Below are positions 14,266-22,000 of a stretch of 22,982 bases of DNA, piece after piece. Position 1 is the stretch's first letter; each line of letters begins with the position of its first letter. The stretch comes from F23-D06 sp045130275 (GTDB lineage Bacteria > Bacteroidota > Bacteroidia > Bacteroidales > WCHB1-69): positions 1 through 22,982 of the forward strand of contig JBGUPL010000011.1 of assembly GCA_045130275.1 (NCBI GenBank). The letters run 5' to 3'. The notes under the pieces are model-generated. The model did not search any database. It was not told the origin of the DNA and saw only the letters and a list, made by a program, of their open reading frames with translations. The translations under genes were made by a program, and so were the position numbers.

Positions 14266-14667
14266 TCATGCGCACACCGACTCGGGATACAGCATGGCGC
14301 AACGATCGATGATGGTTTCAGCTTTCGCAAAACCAGAGTTGCAGACATCTTTGTTCTTTGTCCCGTCATAACCCATATACAAGTGCATTGTTTCATAACC
14401 GGCCACAATGGCAGCCAGTAGCTTTCGGTCGCGTTTGCCAGCTGCCTCCTTGTATTTCTCAATTGACGGACGGCCTTTGCCCTTACGAACATCAAGCACT
14501 GCATCTAACGCGATCAGGCATCCTTTCCATAGTGTATCTCCGGCTATCTTGATGTACTTGCTGTCTGTGTAGATTTTCAGTTCAGAATCATAGCTTGCCT
14601 TCTTGATGATTTCTTCCGCGTTGGCCACATATCTTCGGGCCTCTTCAATGGGATTTGCTTTTTCCAT
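14266..14667 (-). CDS. DUF5618 family protein
   Basis: 133 residues, no signal peptide or membrane segment, so probably cytoplasmic. Features: EEARRYVANAEEIIKKA at the N-terminus, YTDSKYIKIAGDTLWKGCLI, then ALDAVLDVRKGKGRPSIEKY, ending AKAETIIDRCAMLYPESVCA. This matches my memory of DUF5618, a small all-alpha family found mainly in Bacteroidota, with the conserved DxKYVKxAGxTxWxGxLxALDAVL region and a HEPN-like look. Relatives have been found next to nucleotidyltransferase-like genes, but no such partner is adjacent here. It has a full -33/-7 promoter and is transcribed alone. The function is unknown. Confidence 0.8.
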   Translation of the reverse strand: MEKANPIEEARRYVANAEEIIKKASYDSELKIYTDSKYIKIAGDTLWKGCLIALDAVLDVRKGKGRPSIEKYKEAAGKRDRKLLAAIVAGYETMHLYMGYDGTKNKDVCNSGFAKAETIIDRCAMLYPESVCA

Positions 14668-14687
14668 AAATTATTTTTTTCACGCAG

Positions 14688-14718
14688 CAAAGATACAACA
14701 AAAGCAATCTTTTGTCAA
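14688..14718 (-). promoter_or_regulatory. Complete -33/-7 promoter of the DUF5618 gene
   Basis: On the minus strand, TTG (14718-14716) is followed by 20 bases and TATCTTTG (14695-14688), the consensus spacing for the primary sigma factor of Bacteroides. The ATG lies 20 bases further on. This is the best complete promoter in the window. Confidence 0.75.
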
Positions 14719-14771
14719 GTCTTTTTTCGAAAATAAACAACATTGAGAATCAGCAACTTGTGATTTTTGAT

Positions 14772-14805
14772 AATTAAAATTAATAATTATTAGTTAATTT
14801 TAATT
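14772..14805. repeat. AT-only 12-bp inverted repeat
   Basis: AATTAAAATTAA (14772-14783) and its exact complement TTAATTTTAATT (14794-14805) with a 10-base loop. It lies between the radical SAM gene and the DUF5618 promoter. It has no T-tract suited to a terminator. It may be an operator, or chance in a very AT-rich spacer. Confidence 0.45.
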
Positions 14806-14856
14806 TTATATTTCGCAAGTTTTTACAATTTTTGATTGCATATCATCTCCAGAGAA

Positions 14857-15798
14857 TCATATATTATGTATCACCGAGCCCTGCCAACTGTCCCTTCTCT
14901 CAAGCTCCTCCTCGATTTTGCGTACAAGTGCATCGTGGCGCAACAGATTCCACTGAGAGACAGCGAGATAACGCGGCGGCACTTCAGCAGAGAAACGCTC
15001 AATCACAATTTCGGGCGACATTCGTTCAAGATAATCACACAGAAACCGCACATACTCGTCGGCGGAGAGCGGGTGAAAACGTTCAGGATGGTCGTTGTAT
15101 TCAGTTTCCATGGCTGTATTCTTGAAAATCTGCAGTTGGTGGAATTTCACGAACTGCGGCCGCAACTCATTAAGCAACTTCACATCAGAGAGCCATTGTT
15201 CCGGCTCCTCGCCTGGCAATCCGAAAATCAGATGGGCACACACGGGGATGTTTCGCTCTTTCAATAGACGGCAAGCCTCGAACTCGCATTCCACCGTGTG
15301 CCCCCGATGGATATGCTCAAGTGTCTCATTATGAAAGCTTTCCACCCCGACCTCAACGCAAAGCTCTGTCCGGTTCTTCAGTTCCGAGAAATAGTCCAGC
15401 ACCGACTCGGGCAGGCAGTCGGGACGGGTGGAAACAATAATTCCCTTGATATCAGACACCGTCAACGCCGCCTCAAATTTCTCGCGCAACACCCGCAGAG
15501 GCGCGAAGGTGTTGGTATAAGATTGAAAATAAGCAAAATAGCCATTATTAGAAGGATAACGTTTTTCAAAAAAACGCTTTCCATTTTCCAATTGCGTTTC
15601 AACGTCCTCGTTGTCTGAAAGATAAGATGGAGAAAAAGCGTCATTGGCACAATAGGTGCACCCGCCTTCCAAGCGGCTCACGCGATTCGGGCAGGAAAAA
15701 CCGGCATCTACGGGCAACCGCTGCATGCGACCGCCGTAATGTGCCTTGCAAAACCGACTGTAAGAATTGAATCGACGCTCGTCACCCCAGGGGAACAT
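14857..15798 (-). CDS. Radical SAM protein, YhcC-like (TIGR01212 family)
   Basis: 313 residues from the ATG at 15798, whose A is the last base of the upstream lipoprotein's TGA (TGATG junction); the open frame also allows a GTG one codon earlier. The iron-sulfur cluster motif is in FSCPNRVSRLEGGCTYCAND (about residues 35-54), with the three Cys spaced CX10CX2C as in the YhcC/TIGR01212 subfamily. Further family features: FAYFQSYTNTFAP, GIIVSTRPDCLPE, VEVGVESFHNETLEHIHRGH and HLIFGLPGEEPEQWL. The enzyme is expected to bind a [4Fe-4S] cluster and S-adenosylmethionine; the reaction is unknown. Translational coupling to a lipoprotein gene is unusual for a cytoplasmic enzyme and may simply reflect operon packing. 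Confidence 0.92.
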   Translation of the reverse strand: MFPWGDERRFNSYSRFCKAHYGGRMQRLPVDAGFSCPNRVSRLEGGCTYCANDAFSPSYLSDNEDVETQLENGKRFFEKRYPSNNGYFAYFQSYTNTFAPLRVLREKFEAALTVSDIKGIIVSTRPDCLPESVLDYFSELKNRTELCVEVGVESFHNETLEHIHRGHTVECEFEACRLLKERNIPVCAHLIFGLPGEEPEQWLSDVKLLNELRPQFVKFHQLQIFKNTAMETEYNDHPERFHPLSADEYVRFLCDYLERMSPEIVIERFSAEVPPRYLAVSQWNLLRHDALVRKIEEELERRDSWQGSVIHNI

Positions 15799-16304
15799 CA
15801 CTCCTCGTCCTTATATAACAAGTTGTCACCGAACGGATCCAACAGATGGATTGTCTTCTTATCAGGATTAACTAAAAACATAAACTCTTGATTTTCATTG
15901 TTTTTTGTATAATTTCCTGTTACCATGAAAAGCAGGACACCCTCTGTCAGAAGGTCGCCGTTGTCAATCAGTTCCTCCATATCCTCCTTGATGCGGTGCG
16001 TCTCATTGAGATAAAGCCCGACAACTTCTCGTCGGTCAGTATCGTCTGACGCATCGCAATACAATTCGGTGTAGTAATTCTCCATGTCATCGAGCAATTG
16101 CGAATTCAACTTGGCATAGCCATATTCCGTCAGCGTATCGACACTGGCGATGGTAAGATTCTGGTAATCCGTTATTTGATCTTGCTCAAGATACGTCTTC
16201 GCCACTTTTTTCATCTGACGGTACAGCTTGTCCTGCTGCATCTTCTGACAGCCACCAAGACAGACCATCACTATGAGGAGAAAGAAAACGTTGTTATATT
16301 TCAT
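15798..16304 (-). CDS. Lipoprotein of unknown function
   Basis: 168 residues. The lipoprotein signal MKYNNVFFLLIVMVCLGGC has a good lipobox (CLGGC, lipidated Cys at 19). The N-terminal half of the mature protein is helical and charged (QQDKLYRQMKKVAKTYLEQD), then TIASVDTLTEYGYAKLNSQL, a Tyr/Asp/Glu-rich middle, and a final beta stretch FMFLVNPDKKTIHLLDPFGD typical of a periplasm-facing domain. No family is recognised. It starts 35 bases after the DUF4831 gene and overlaps the radical SAM start by one base, so the three probably form one transcript. Confidence 0.8.
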   Translation of the reverse strand: MKYNNVFFLLIVMVCLGGCQKMQQDKLYRQMKKVAKTYLEQDQITDYQNLTIASVDTLTEYGYAKLNSQLLDDMENYYTELYCDASDDTDRREVVGLYLNETHRIKEDMEELIDNGDLLTEGVLLFMVTGNYTKNNENQEFMFLVNPDKKTIHLLDPFGDNLLYKDEE

Positions 16305-16313
16305 TTTTAGTCA

Positions 16314-16341
16314 ACTCACTATTCACTAATCACTATTCACT
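16314..16341 (-). repeat. Heptamer tandem repeat, AGTGANT family, at a stop codon
   Basis: Minus-strand units AGTGAAT, AGTGATT, AGTGAAT, AGTGAGT. The first unit begins inside the TAG stop (16342-16340) of the DUF4831 gene, and the tract fills most of the 35-base gap to the lipoprotein gene. Confidence 0.8.
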
Positions 16342-17428
16342 AAAACACAAAGCCAATCCCCTTGATTCCCAACACCTGATTAGAATAGGGTTGCACCGTT
16401 TGGAGAGAGCCGGCCTGGTGCATGTTGACGACACCGAAATCGTGGATTTTGTCGTTGGCGTGCATGAGCGAAACCTGGACGGGTTTTGTGTCGCGGGTGA
16501 TATAACTGTACTCCGGATAGTTGAATCCGACAATTTTGGTAATATTATCTTTGTAAATACTGTTGAAAATCAAACTGTAAGCATCAGTATTCGCCCCCTC
16601 TTTCTGGTCAAAACCTTTCGTGGAGTTGAAATAGAACGCCGTGGTCGGAGCGAGGTCCTTGGGAGTGCAATAAAACACATAAACTATTGTATCAGAAACA
16701 GATACACCAGTAAACAAGCTCATATAGTTGTTTTCCCATTTCTTCAACTCGGAGAGCATGGTCTGTATCGCCTCGCCCGAGTAGGGGGTTTCTTGTTCAC
16801 CGGCGGCCAAATCGTACTGGTCTTTGCGGCTCTTCATAATGGCATCGGCAGCCTCGCGGGCCTTGCTCTCAAAACTCTTGGAGACGGTTTTCGTATGGCT
16901 AGCAGGCACTTGCGTCACCACACCGTCAATGATTTTAGTATCGACAAACGCCTCCGACTTTTGGGTATAGGAGATGTCGGCGTAATTCATAAAGAAATCG
17001 GGCAGAGAGGCGGAATGGGTCGTGTAGGCGGTGAGCGGTGTCACGGCGACCGCATTGGACATGCTCTCCTCCTGCCACAACTTGGCCAGATCCGTATTGG
17101 AGGTGTAAGCCACATAGACTTTCGAATCATCAGGTGCCGTAACCGGCTCAACAACAACGGAATTGAGCGTGTAATAGGTGCGATTCTGCTGGATTATGTT
17201 CGTGAGCCCGAGTAAACTCTCGGCATAGTCGGCGAAATGGCCGCGGACCTCCTGCACTTTCGACACGGAAACCGTCATCTTGAAAGTGGTCGTCGGCAAT
17301 GCGTATTGCACCCTGCCCACATATTTCACTCCCTTCTTCGGGAGGTCACCCAACGGATAAACCTGCACCTGCGCAAAAGAAGAAAGGGATAATACACAGA
17401 TTATCAATAATATACTGATTTTTTTCAT
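16340..17428 (-). CDS. DUF4831 family secreted protein
   Basis: 362 residues with signal peptide MKKISILLIICVLSLSSFAQ and no lipobox. The mature protein opens VQVYPLGDLPKKGVKYVGRV; RVQYALPTTTFKMTVSVSKV is followed by RGHFADYAESLLGLTNI and YYTLNSVVVEPVTAPD. The middle has a helical stretch (EAADAIMKSRKDQYDLAAGE) and the C-terminal half is beta-rich (IVYVFYCTPKDLAPTTAF). The order YALP..., YAE.LLGL, long-range Y.L..V matches the Bacteroidota-specific DUF4831 family, whose function is unknown; a periplasmic or outer-membrane-associated location is expected. It is the first gene of an apparent operon with the lipoprotein and radical SAM genes. A one-mismatch -7 element (TACGTTTA) lies at 17488-17495, which would put the heptamer repeat 17456-17483 in the mRNA leader. 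Confidence 0.8.
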   Translation of the reverse strand: MKKISILLIICVLSLSSFAQVQVYPLGDLPKKGVKYVGRVQYALPTTTFKMTVSVSKVQEVRGHFADYAESLLGLTNIIQQNRTYYTLNSVVVEPVTAPDDSKVYVAYTSNTDLAKLWQEESMSNAVAVTPLTAYTTHSASLPDFFMNYADISYTQKSEAFVDTKIIDGVVTQVPASHTKTVSKSFESKAREAADAIMKSRKDQYDLAAGEQETPYSGEAIQTMLSELKKWENNYMSLFTGVSVSDTIVYVFYCTPKDLAPTTAFYFNSTKGFDQKEGANTDAYSLIFNSIYKDNITKIVGFNYPEYSYITRDTKPVQVSLMHANDKIHDFGVVNMHQAGSLQTVQPYSNQVLGIKGIGFVF

Positions 17429-17455
17429 TGACTTTTATTTTTGGTTTTTTAATCT

Positions 17456-17483
17456 GGCTGTTAGCTGTTGGCTGTTAGCTTTT
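17456..17483 (-). repeat. Heptamer tandem repeat, AANAGCY family
   Basis: Minus-strand units AAAAGCT, AACAGCC, AACAGCT, AACAGCC. Upstream of the DUF4831 gene and downstream of the zinc peptidase gene. Same family as 7124-7165. Confidence 0.8.
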
Positions 17484-17487
17484 AGTA

Positions 17488-17495
17488 TAAACGTA
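17488..17495 (-). promoter_or_regulatory. Possible -7 element for the DUF4831 operon
   Basis: TACGTTTA on the minus strand, 7 of 8 matches to TAnnTTTG. Weak support; the leader would be about 55 bases. Confidence 0.3.
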
Positions 17496-17537
17496 AAAAC
17501 AGCGTTGATATTACAAATCATTCATTATTCGCGATTG

Positions 17538-18233
17538 TCAATCCCGTCTGCTGCCCATGAATATGGACAAATAATACAGCAGGGTGGCCAACGAGGAGAG
17601 CGCGGCGATGAGGTAGGTGCGGGCGGCCCACTTGAGGGCGTCTTTGGCCATGACCGTCTCGTCACCGGTCGTGATGGCGTTGCTGTCCAGCCATTCCACG
17701 GCGCGTTCGGAGGCATTGTACTCCACCGGCAGGGTGATGATGGAGAAAAGCGTGGTGAGGGCAAAAAAGGCAATACCGACGAGCAGCACCCATCTGCCTA
17801 TACCCAACATATTGAGGCTCATCAGGACAATACCGGCGAGCAGTACCCATTGCGAGAGTTGAGACCCGATCTGCGTGGCGGGAACCAATCTGGAGCGCAT
17901 CATCAGCCACTGATAGGCGGTGGCGTGCTGCACCGCATGACCGCACTCGTGCGCGGCAACGGCGGCGGAGGCGATGCTGCGACCCTCATACACACCCTGA
18001 CTGAGGTTCACAACCTTCTTAGTCGGATCGTAATGGTCGGTGAGGAAACCACCCGTGCAGGTCACCTGAACATCGTATATCCCATTGTCTCTCAGCATCT
18101 TCTCAGCCACCTCTTTGCCGGAAAGACCACTACTGAGCGGCGTTTTGGAGTATTTATCAATACGCGAAGTCAATGTTCTCTGCACAATGAAACTCGCGAC
18201 CATCAGTACAACAAAAATAAGCAAGTATCCCAT
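17538..18233 (-). CDS. Membrane zinc metallopeptidase (YugP / Zn_peptidase_2 family)
   Basis: 231 residues. An N-terminal membrane segment (MGYLLIFVVLMVASFIVQRT) is followed by a soluble region with LSGKEVAEKMLRDNGIYDVQ, LTDHYDPTKKVVNLSQGVYE and the zinc-binding AVAAHECGHAVQHATAY (HExxH at about residue 94). Then come membrane segments at about 128-165 (WVLLAGIVLMSLNMLGIG, WVLLVGIAFFALTTLFSIIT), the family motif LPVEYNASERAVEWL containing a likely third metal ligand (Glu), and a last hydrophobic stretch. This order is diagnostic of the YugP-type neutral zinc peptidases. The substrate is unknown; a role in membrane protein turnover is only a guess. Single gene with a -7 element at 18258-18265. 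Confidence 0.92.
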   Translation of the reverse strand: MGYLLIFVVLMVASFIVQRTLTSRIDKYSKTPLSSGLSGKEVAEKMLRDNGIYDVQVTCTGGFLTDHYDPTKKVVNLSQGVYEGRSIASAAVAAHECGHAVQHATAYQWLMMRSRLVPATQIGSQLSQWVLLAGIVLMSLNMLGIGRWVLLVGIAFFALTTLFSIITLPVEYNASERAVEWLDSNAITTGDETVMAKDALKWAARTYLIAALSSLATLLYYLSIFMGSRRD

Positions 18234-18257
18234 TCTTTTTTGATTTTAATTAAAGTG

Positions 18258-18265
18258 CAAAAGTA
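18258..18265 (-). promoter_or_regulatory. -7 promoter element for the zinc peptidase
   Basis: TACTTTTG on the minus strand, an exact TAnnTTTG match 24 bases before the ATG at 18233. Confidence 0.65.
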
Positions 18266-18312
18266 CAAAAATAATGAACAAAAACCATGCCATAAACTCA
18301 GATCATCCTATA

Positions 18313-19008
18313 TCAGGGTTTCTTTTTCATGGCGGCGATGGACAGGAAAAGACCGAGGATGACACTACAGAAGGCGGCAAAGAGGACTTGGAGATCCTGA
18401 GGCAGACAGAATGTGAGCGTGTGTGCGGGAATCCAGAACAAAGGAATGGTCTTTTTGAAGACGAATCCCCACTGCACGCCCCAGTCCATCTCGCAAATGT
18501 GACGCTTAACGGCAACCGGTTTGAAAAGGGAGGAAAACGCCCCGCCGTGTTCGTTGATATGCATGTCGGAGATCTTATGGACAGTCATGAAGACGGGTGC
18601 GAAAGCGGTATTCATCATAACGCTGACACAGAAAGCGCCCAAGAGTTTGAGCCACGACATCGGGGCGGACATGGCTGCAGAAATACCGCTGAAAGCCGCA
18701 TATCGTTCCATAAAAGCCGGCACCCCGAGACGGAACACATTCATGGCCAAGGCAATCCACATACCAAGAAGCCCCCAAACCACAAATTTGGGCGCCAAGC
18801 CGAAGCCCTTGTGATAGTATTGTCCTGTTTTCACACGGCTACCAAGCATTTCTCCGAAGGTGGCCAGGATGCCGAATTTCAAAAAGGCCATCCAGAGCGG
18901 AAAACGCTGGTTGGCGGCACAATATGCGTCATATACGCTGTCAAACAGGAAAAACGGCAGCAAAAACAGGATTATGACGGCAATCACGAATAAGTCTGAT
19001 TTCTTCAT
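18313..19008 (-). CDS. Multi-pass membrane protein, possibly Mpv17/PMP22-like
   Basis: 231 residues with about five hydrophobic segments: LFVIAVIILFLLPFFLF near the N-terminus, PLWMAFLKFGILATFGEML, FVVWGLLGMWIALAMNVF, LGAFCVSVMMNTAFAPVFMT, and a C-terminal VLFAAFCSVILGLFLSIAA. The C-terminal segment (WGFVFKKTIPLFWIPAHTLT, then FCLPQDLQVLFAAFCSVILG) has the spacing of the Mpv17/PMP22 signature (a W..WP..Q...F..VP..... pattern followed by a final membrane helix), which suggests a distant relation; I give this moderate weight. No signal peptide is separable from the first helix. The giant adhesin gene ends 50 bases upstream on the same strand, without a clear promoter between them, so co-transcription is possible. 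Confidence 0.75.
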   Translation of the reverse strand: MKKSDLFVIAVIILFLLPFFLFDSVYDAYCAANQRFPLWMAFLKFGILATFGEMLGSRVKTGQYYHKGFGLAPKFVVWGLLGMWIALAMNVFRLGVPAFMERYAAFSGISAAMSAPMSWLKLLGAFCVSVMMNTAFAPVFMTVHKISDMHINEHGGAFSSLFKPVAVKRHICEMDWGVQWGFVFKKTIPLFWIPAHTLTFCLPQDLQVLFAAFCSVILGLFLSIAAMKKKP

Positions 19009-19058
19009 ATCGGTATATTTCGGTTTTGATACATCATTTTAGCACAACAACATTACAT

Positions 19059-22000
19059 CTACAGTACCGTTATGCTACCCTCGGTCCGGCGACGCACACC
19101 ACTGATACTGCGGTAGTAGAGGACGTAATTGTAAACGTTATCATGGAAGACCTTCCCCTTGAACTCACCGTTCCATTGGAAATACTTGCTGGTGGAAGTA
19201 TAGACAAGCTCGCCCCAACGATTGAAGATGTGAATTTGGAAATCCTCATCCTGGACCTGTTCCAAAGAGCCTTCAGGAATTTGGAAGTAGTCGTTCAAGC
19301 CGTCCCCGTCAGGAGTGAAGGCATTCGGGAGCAAGAGAGGATATTCGCAAGGCTTAATGGTGTATTCAGCCTCCAAGACACATTCACCTTGACTGGCTGT
19401 GACCGTATAAGTGCCTGACTCATCCACTGTGACGGTGGTTGTGGTCTCGCCTGTGCTCCAAACATAGTCCGTCAACTCGCTGTGCACTTCCAAAACAGCC
19501 ATCCCATTATCACAGAAATCCCTGGTAAGGGAAACAATCCGGATGGTAGTGTCCACAAAGATCAAATGTAACGTATCCACCTGCTCGCAGCCATTCTGAT
19601 CGTTATGTGCAAAGGTGTAAGTTCCCGAGGTCGAATACACATTTCCATTCCATGTGTATTTTTCACAAACATAAACGGTTATGGCCGTATGTGTCGGGAA
19701 ATTGACGGTAAGGTGCAGCGTATCTACCTGTTCACATCCGTGTTCGTCAAGATGCAAGAACGTGTAGGTGCCGGATTCGGTATAGGTGATGTCATGCCAA
19801 ACATAGGACTCGCACGCGCTTTCCACAATTGCGACATGAACAGGGTTGAAAATGGTGAGATGCAACGTGTCCACCTGCTCACAGCCGTGGGCATCGGCAT
19901 GGCTGTAGGTATAGGTGCCGGATGTGGTATAGGTGGTGCCGTTCCAAGTATAAGACTCGCAAGCACTGTCCGTAACCGACATGTGTTCGGGATAATAGAG
20001 GGTGAGGTGCAGAGTGTCCACCTGTTCGCAGCCGAAGACATCCTGGTGTGCGAAAGTGTAGGTGCCGGATGTGGTATAGGTGGTACCATTCCAAGTATAG
20101 GACTCGCAATCGGTATGGGTTTCAGACTGATGGGTCGGATGTCCGATGGTGAGGTGCAACGTATCCACCTGTTCGCAACCGTGATTGTCAAGGTGCGAAT
20201 AAGTATAAAGACCTGATTGCGTGTACGTTTGACCGTTCCAGGTGTATGTTTCGCAAGCGAGTTGAGTGACTGCGGCATGCACAGGATTGTAGATAGTCAA
20301 ATTCAAGGTCACGGTGGAGTCACAACCCACTGCGTTTTCAAAAGTCTGAGTGTAAGATCCTGACTGGAAGTAGGTTTGATCGTTCCACGTATAGCTTTCG
20401 CAATTGGAAGCTGAGAACTCGGAGGTGCTGCTGTGACTGATGACGAGGTGCATAGTCACGGCAGAGTCGCAGCCGTGAGCGGTCTGGAGATGCTCGGTGT
20501 AATCACCAGATGCCGTGTAAGAAGTGCCGTTCCACTCGTAGCTGTCGCACGCCGCGGCGTTAAACTCGGTGGCAGTGTCGTGATATACTATAAGATGAAG
20601 GGTCACCGTAGAATCACAGTTATTAACCGTTTGGAATTGCTGCACGTATTCGCCCGACTGCGTGTAAGTAATATCATTCCAAACATAGCTGTTACAAGTC
20701 TCGATGCTAAAGTCATTATTCTCGCTTTGATTGATGGTGAGATGCAGGAAGACGAGGGAGTCGCAATCGTGGACATTGGTAAATGGTTGAGTGTAAACGC
20801 CTGTACTTGTGTATGTTACATTATTCCATTCGTAACTATCGCATTCTGTAACGTAAAGATGGGTAGTGTCAGAATGGTGGATGGTAAGGTTGAGGGTGAC
20901 GAGGGAGTCGCAACCGAGGGAATTGGTCAAGGTGAACGTCGGAGTATTGGTGCTCTCGGTGTAGGTGATACCGTCTATCCATGTGAAGAAGTCGCAAGTG
21001 TCGTGGATGTCGGTGTAGGTGGTGGAGTGTCGGACAGTCAGATTGAGGGTCACCACAGAGTCGCAGCCTGCCGCATTGGTCAAGGTGAACGTCGGAGTAT
21101 CAGTACTCTCGGTGTAGGTGACGCCGTCTATCCATGTCATAGAGTCACAAACATTTTGAACATCCGTGTAAGTAGTTGATTTTCTGATGGTCAAATCAAG
21201 CGTTATCACAGAATCACAACCCACCGCATTCGGAATGACGACCGTCGGCGTGTCTGTGCTTTCGGTGTAGGTCTCACCATTGATCCAGGTAAAGCTGTCA
21301 CACACATCGTGAATGTCAGTGTAATAGGTCGATTTTCTGACTGTCAGATTCAAGGTGACGATGGAGTCACAACCCACCGAGTTCACAAGAGTGAATGTCG
21401 GGGTATTGGTGCTTTCGGTATAGGTATTTCCATCAATCCAAGTCAGAGAATCACACACATCATGGATGTCGGTGTATGTCGTAGAGTGTCTGATGGTGAG
21501 GTTCAGTGTGACCACAGAATCGCAGCCCGCCACATTGGTCAAAGTGAACGTCGGAGAATTGGTGCTCTCAGTGTAAGTGATGCCGTCTATCCACGTGAAA
21601 ATGTCGCAAGTGTCGTGGATGTCGGTATAGGTGGTGGAGTGTCGGACAGTCAGATTGAGCGTCACCACAGAGTCACAGCCTGCCGCATTAGTCAAGGTGA
21701 ACGTCGGAGTATCAGTACTCTCGGTGTAGGTGACACCATCTATCCAAGTCAGAGAATCACACACATCATGGACATCCGTGTATGTCGTCGAGTGTCTGAC
21801 GGTCAAATCAAGCGTTATCACAGAATCACAACCCACCGCATTCGGAATGACGACCGTCGGCGTGTCTGTGCTTTCGGTGTAGGTCACACCGTTGATCCAT
21901 GTGAAGCTGTCACACACATCGTGAATGTCAATATAATGGGTCGATTTTCTGATTGTCAGATTGAGAGTGACTACTGAATCGCAGCCTACCGAGTTAACAA

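Noticed and set aside
16391..17215. 274-codon plus-strand frame opposite the DUF4831 gene
   Set aside because: The minus-strand frame has a signal peptide and a family match; the plus-strand frame has neither and spans the same bases.
20433..21977. Long plus-strand open frames antisense to the surface protein (248 and 222 codons)
   Set aside because: They exist because the opposite-strand repeat unit (153 bases) is a multiple of three, so an antisense frame without stops is copied with each repeat. Their translations are themselves periodic and have no independent start context.
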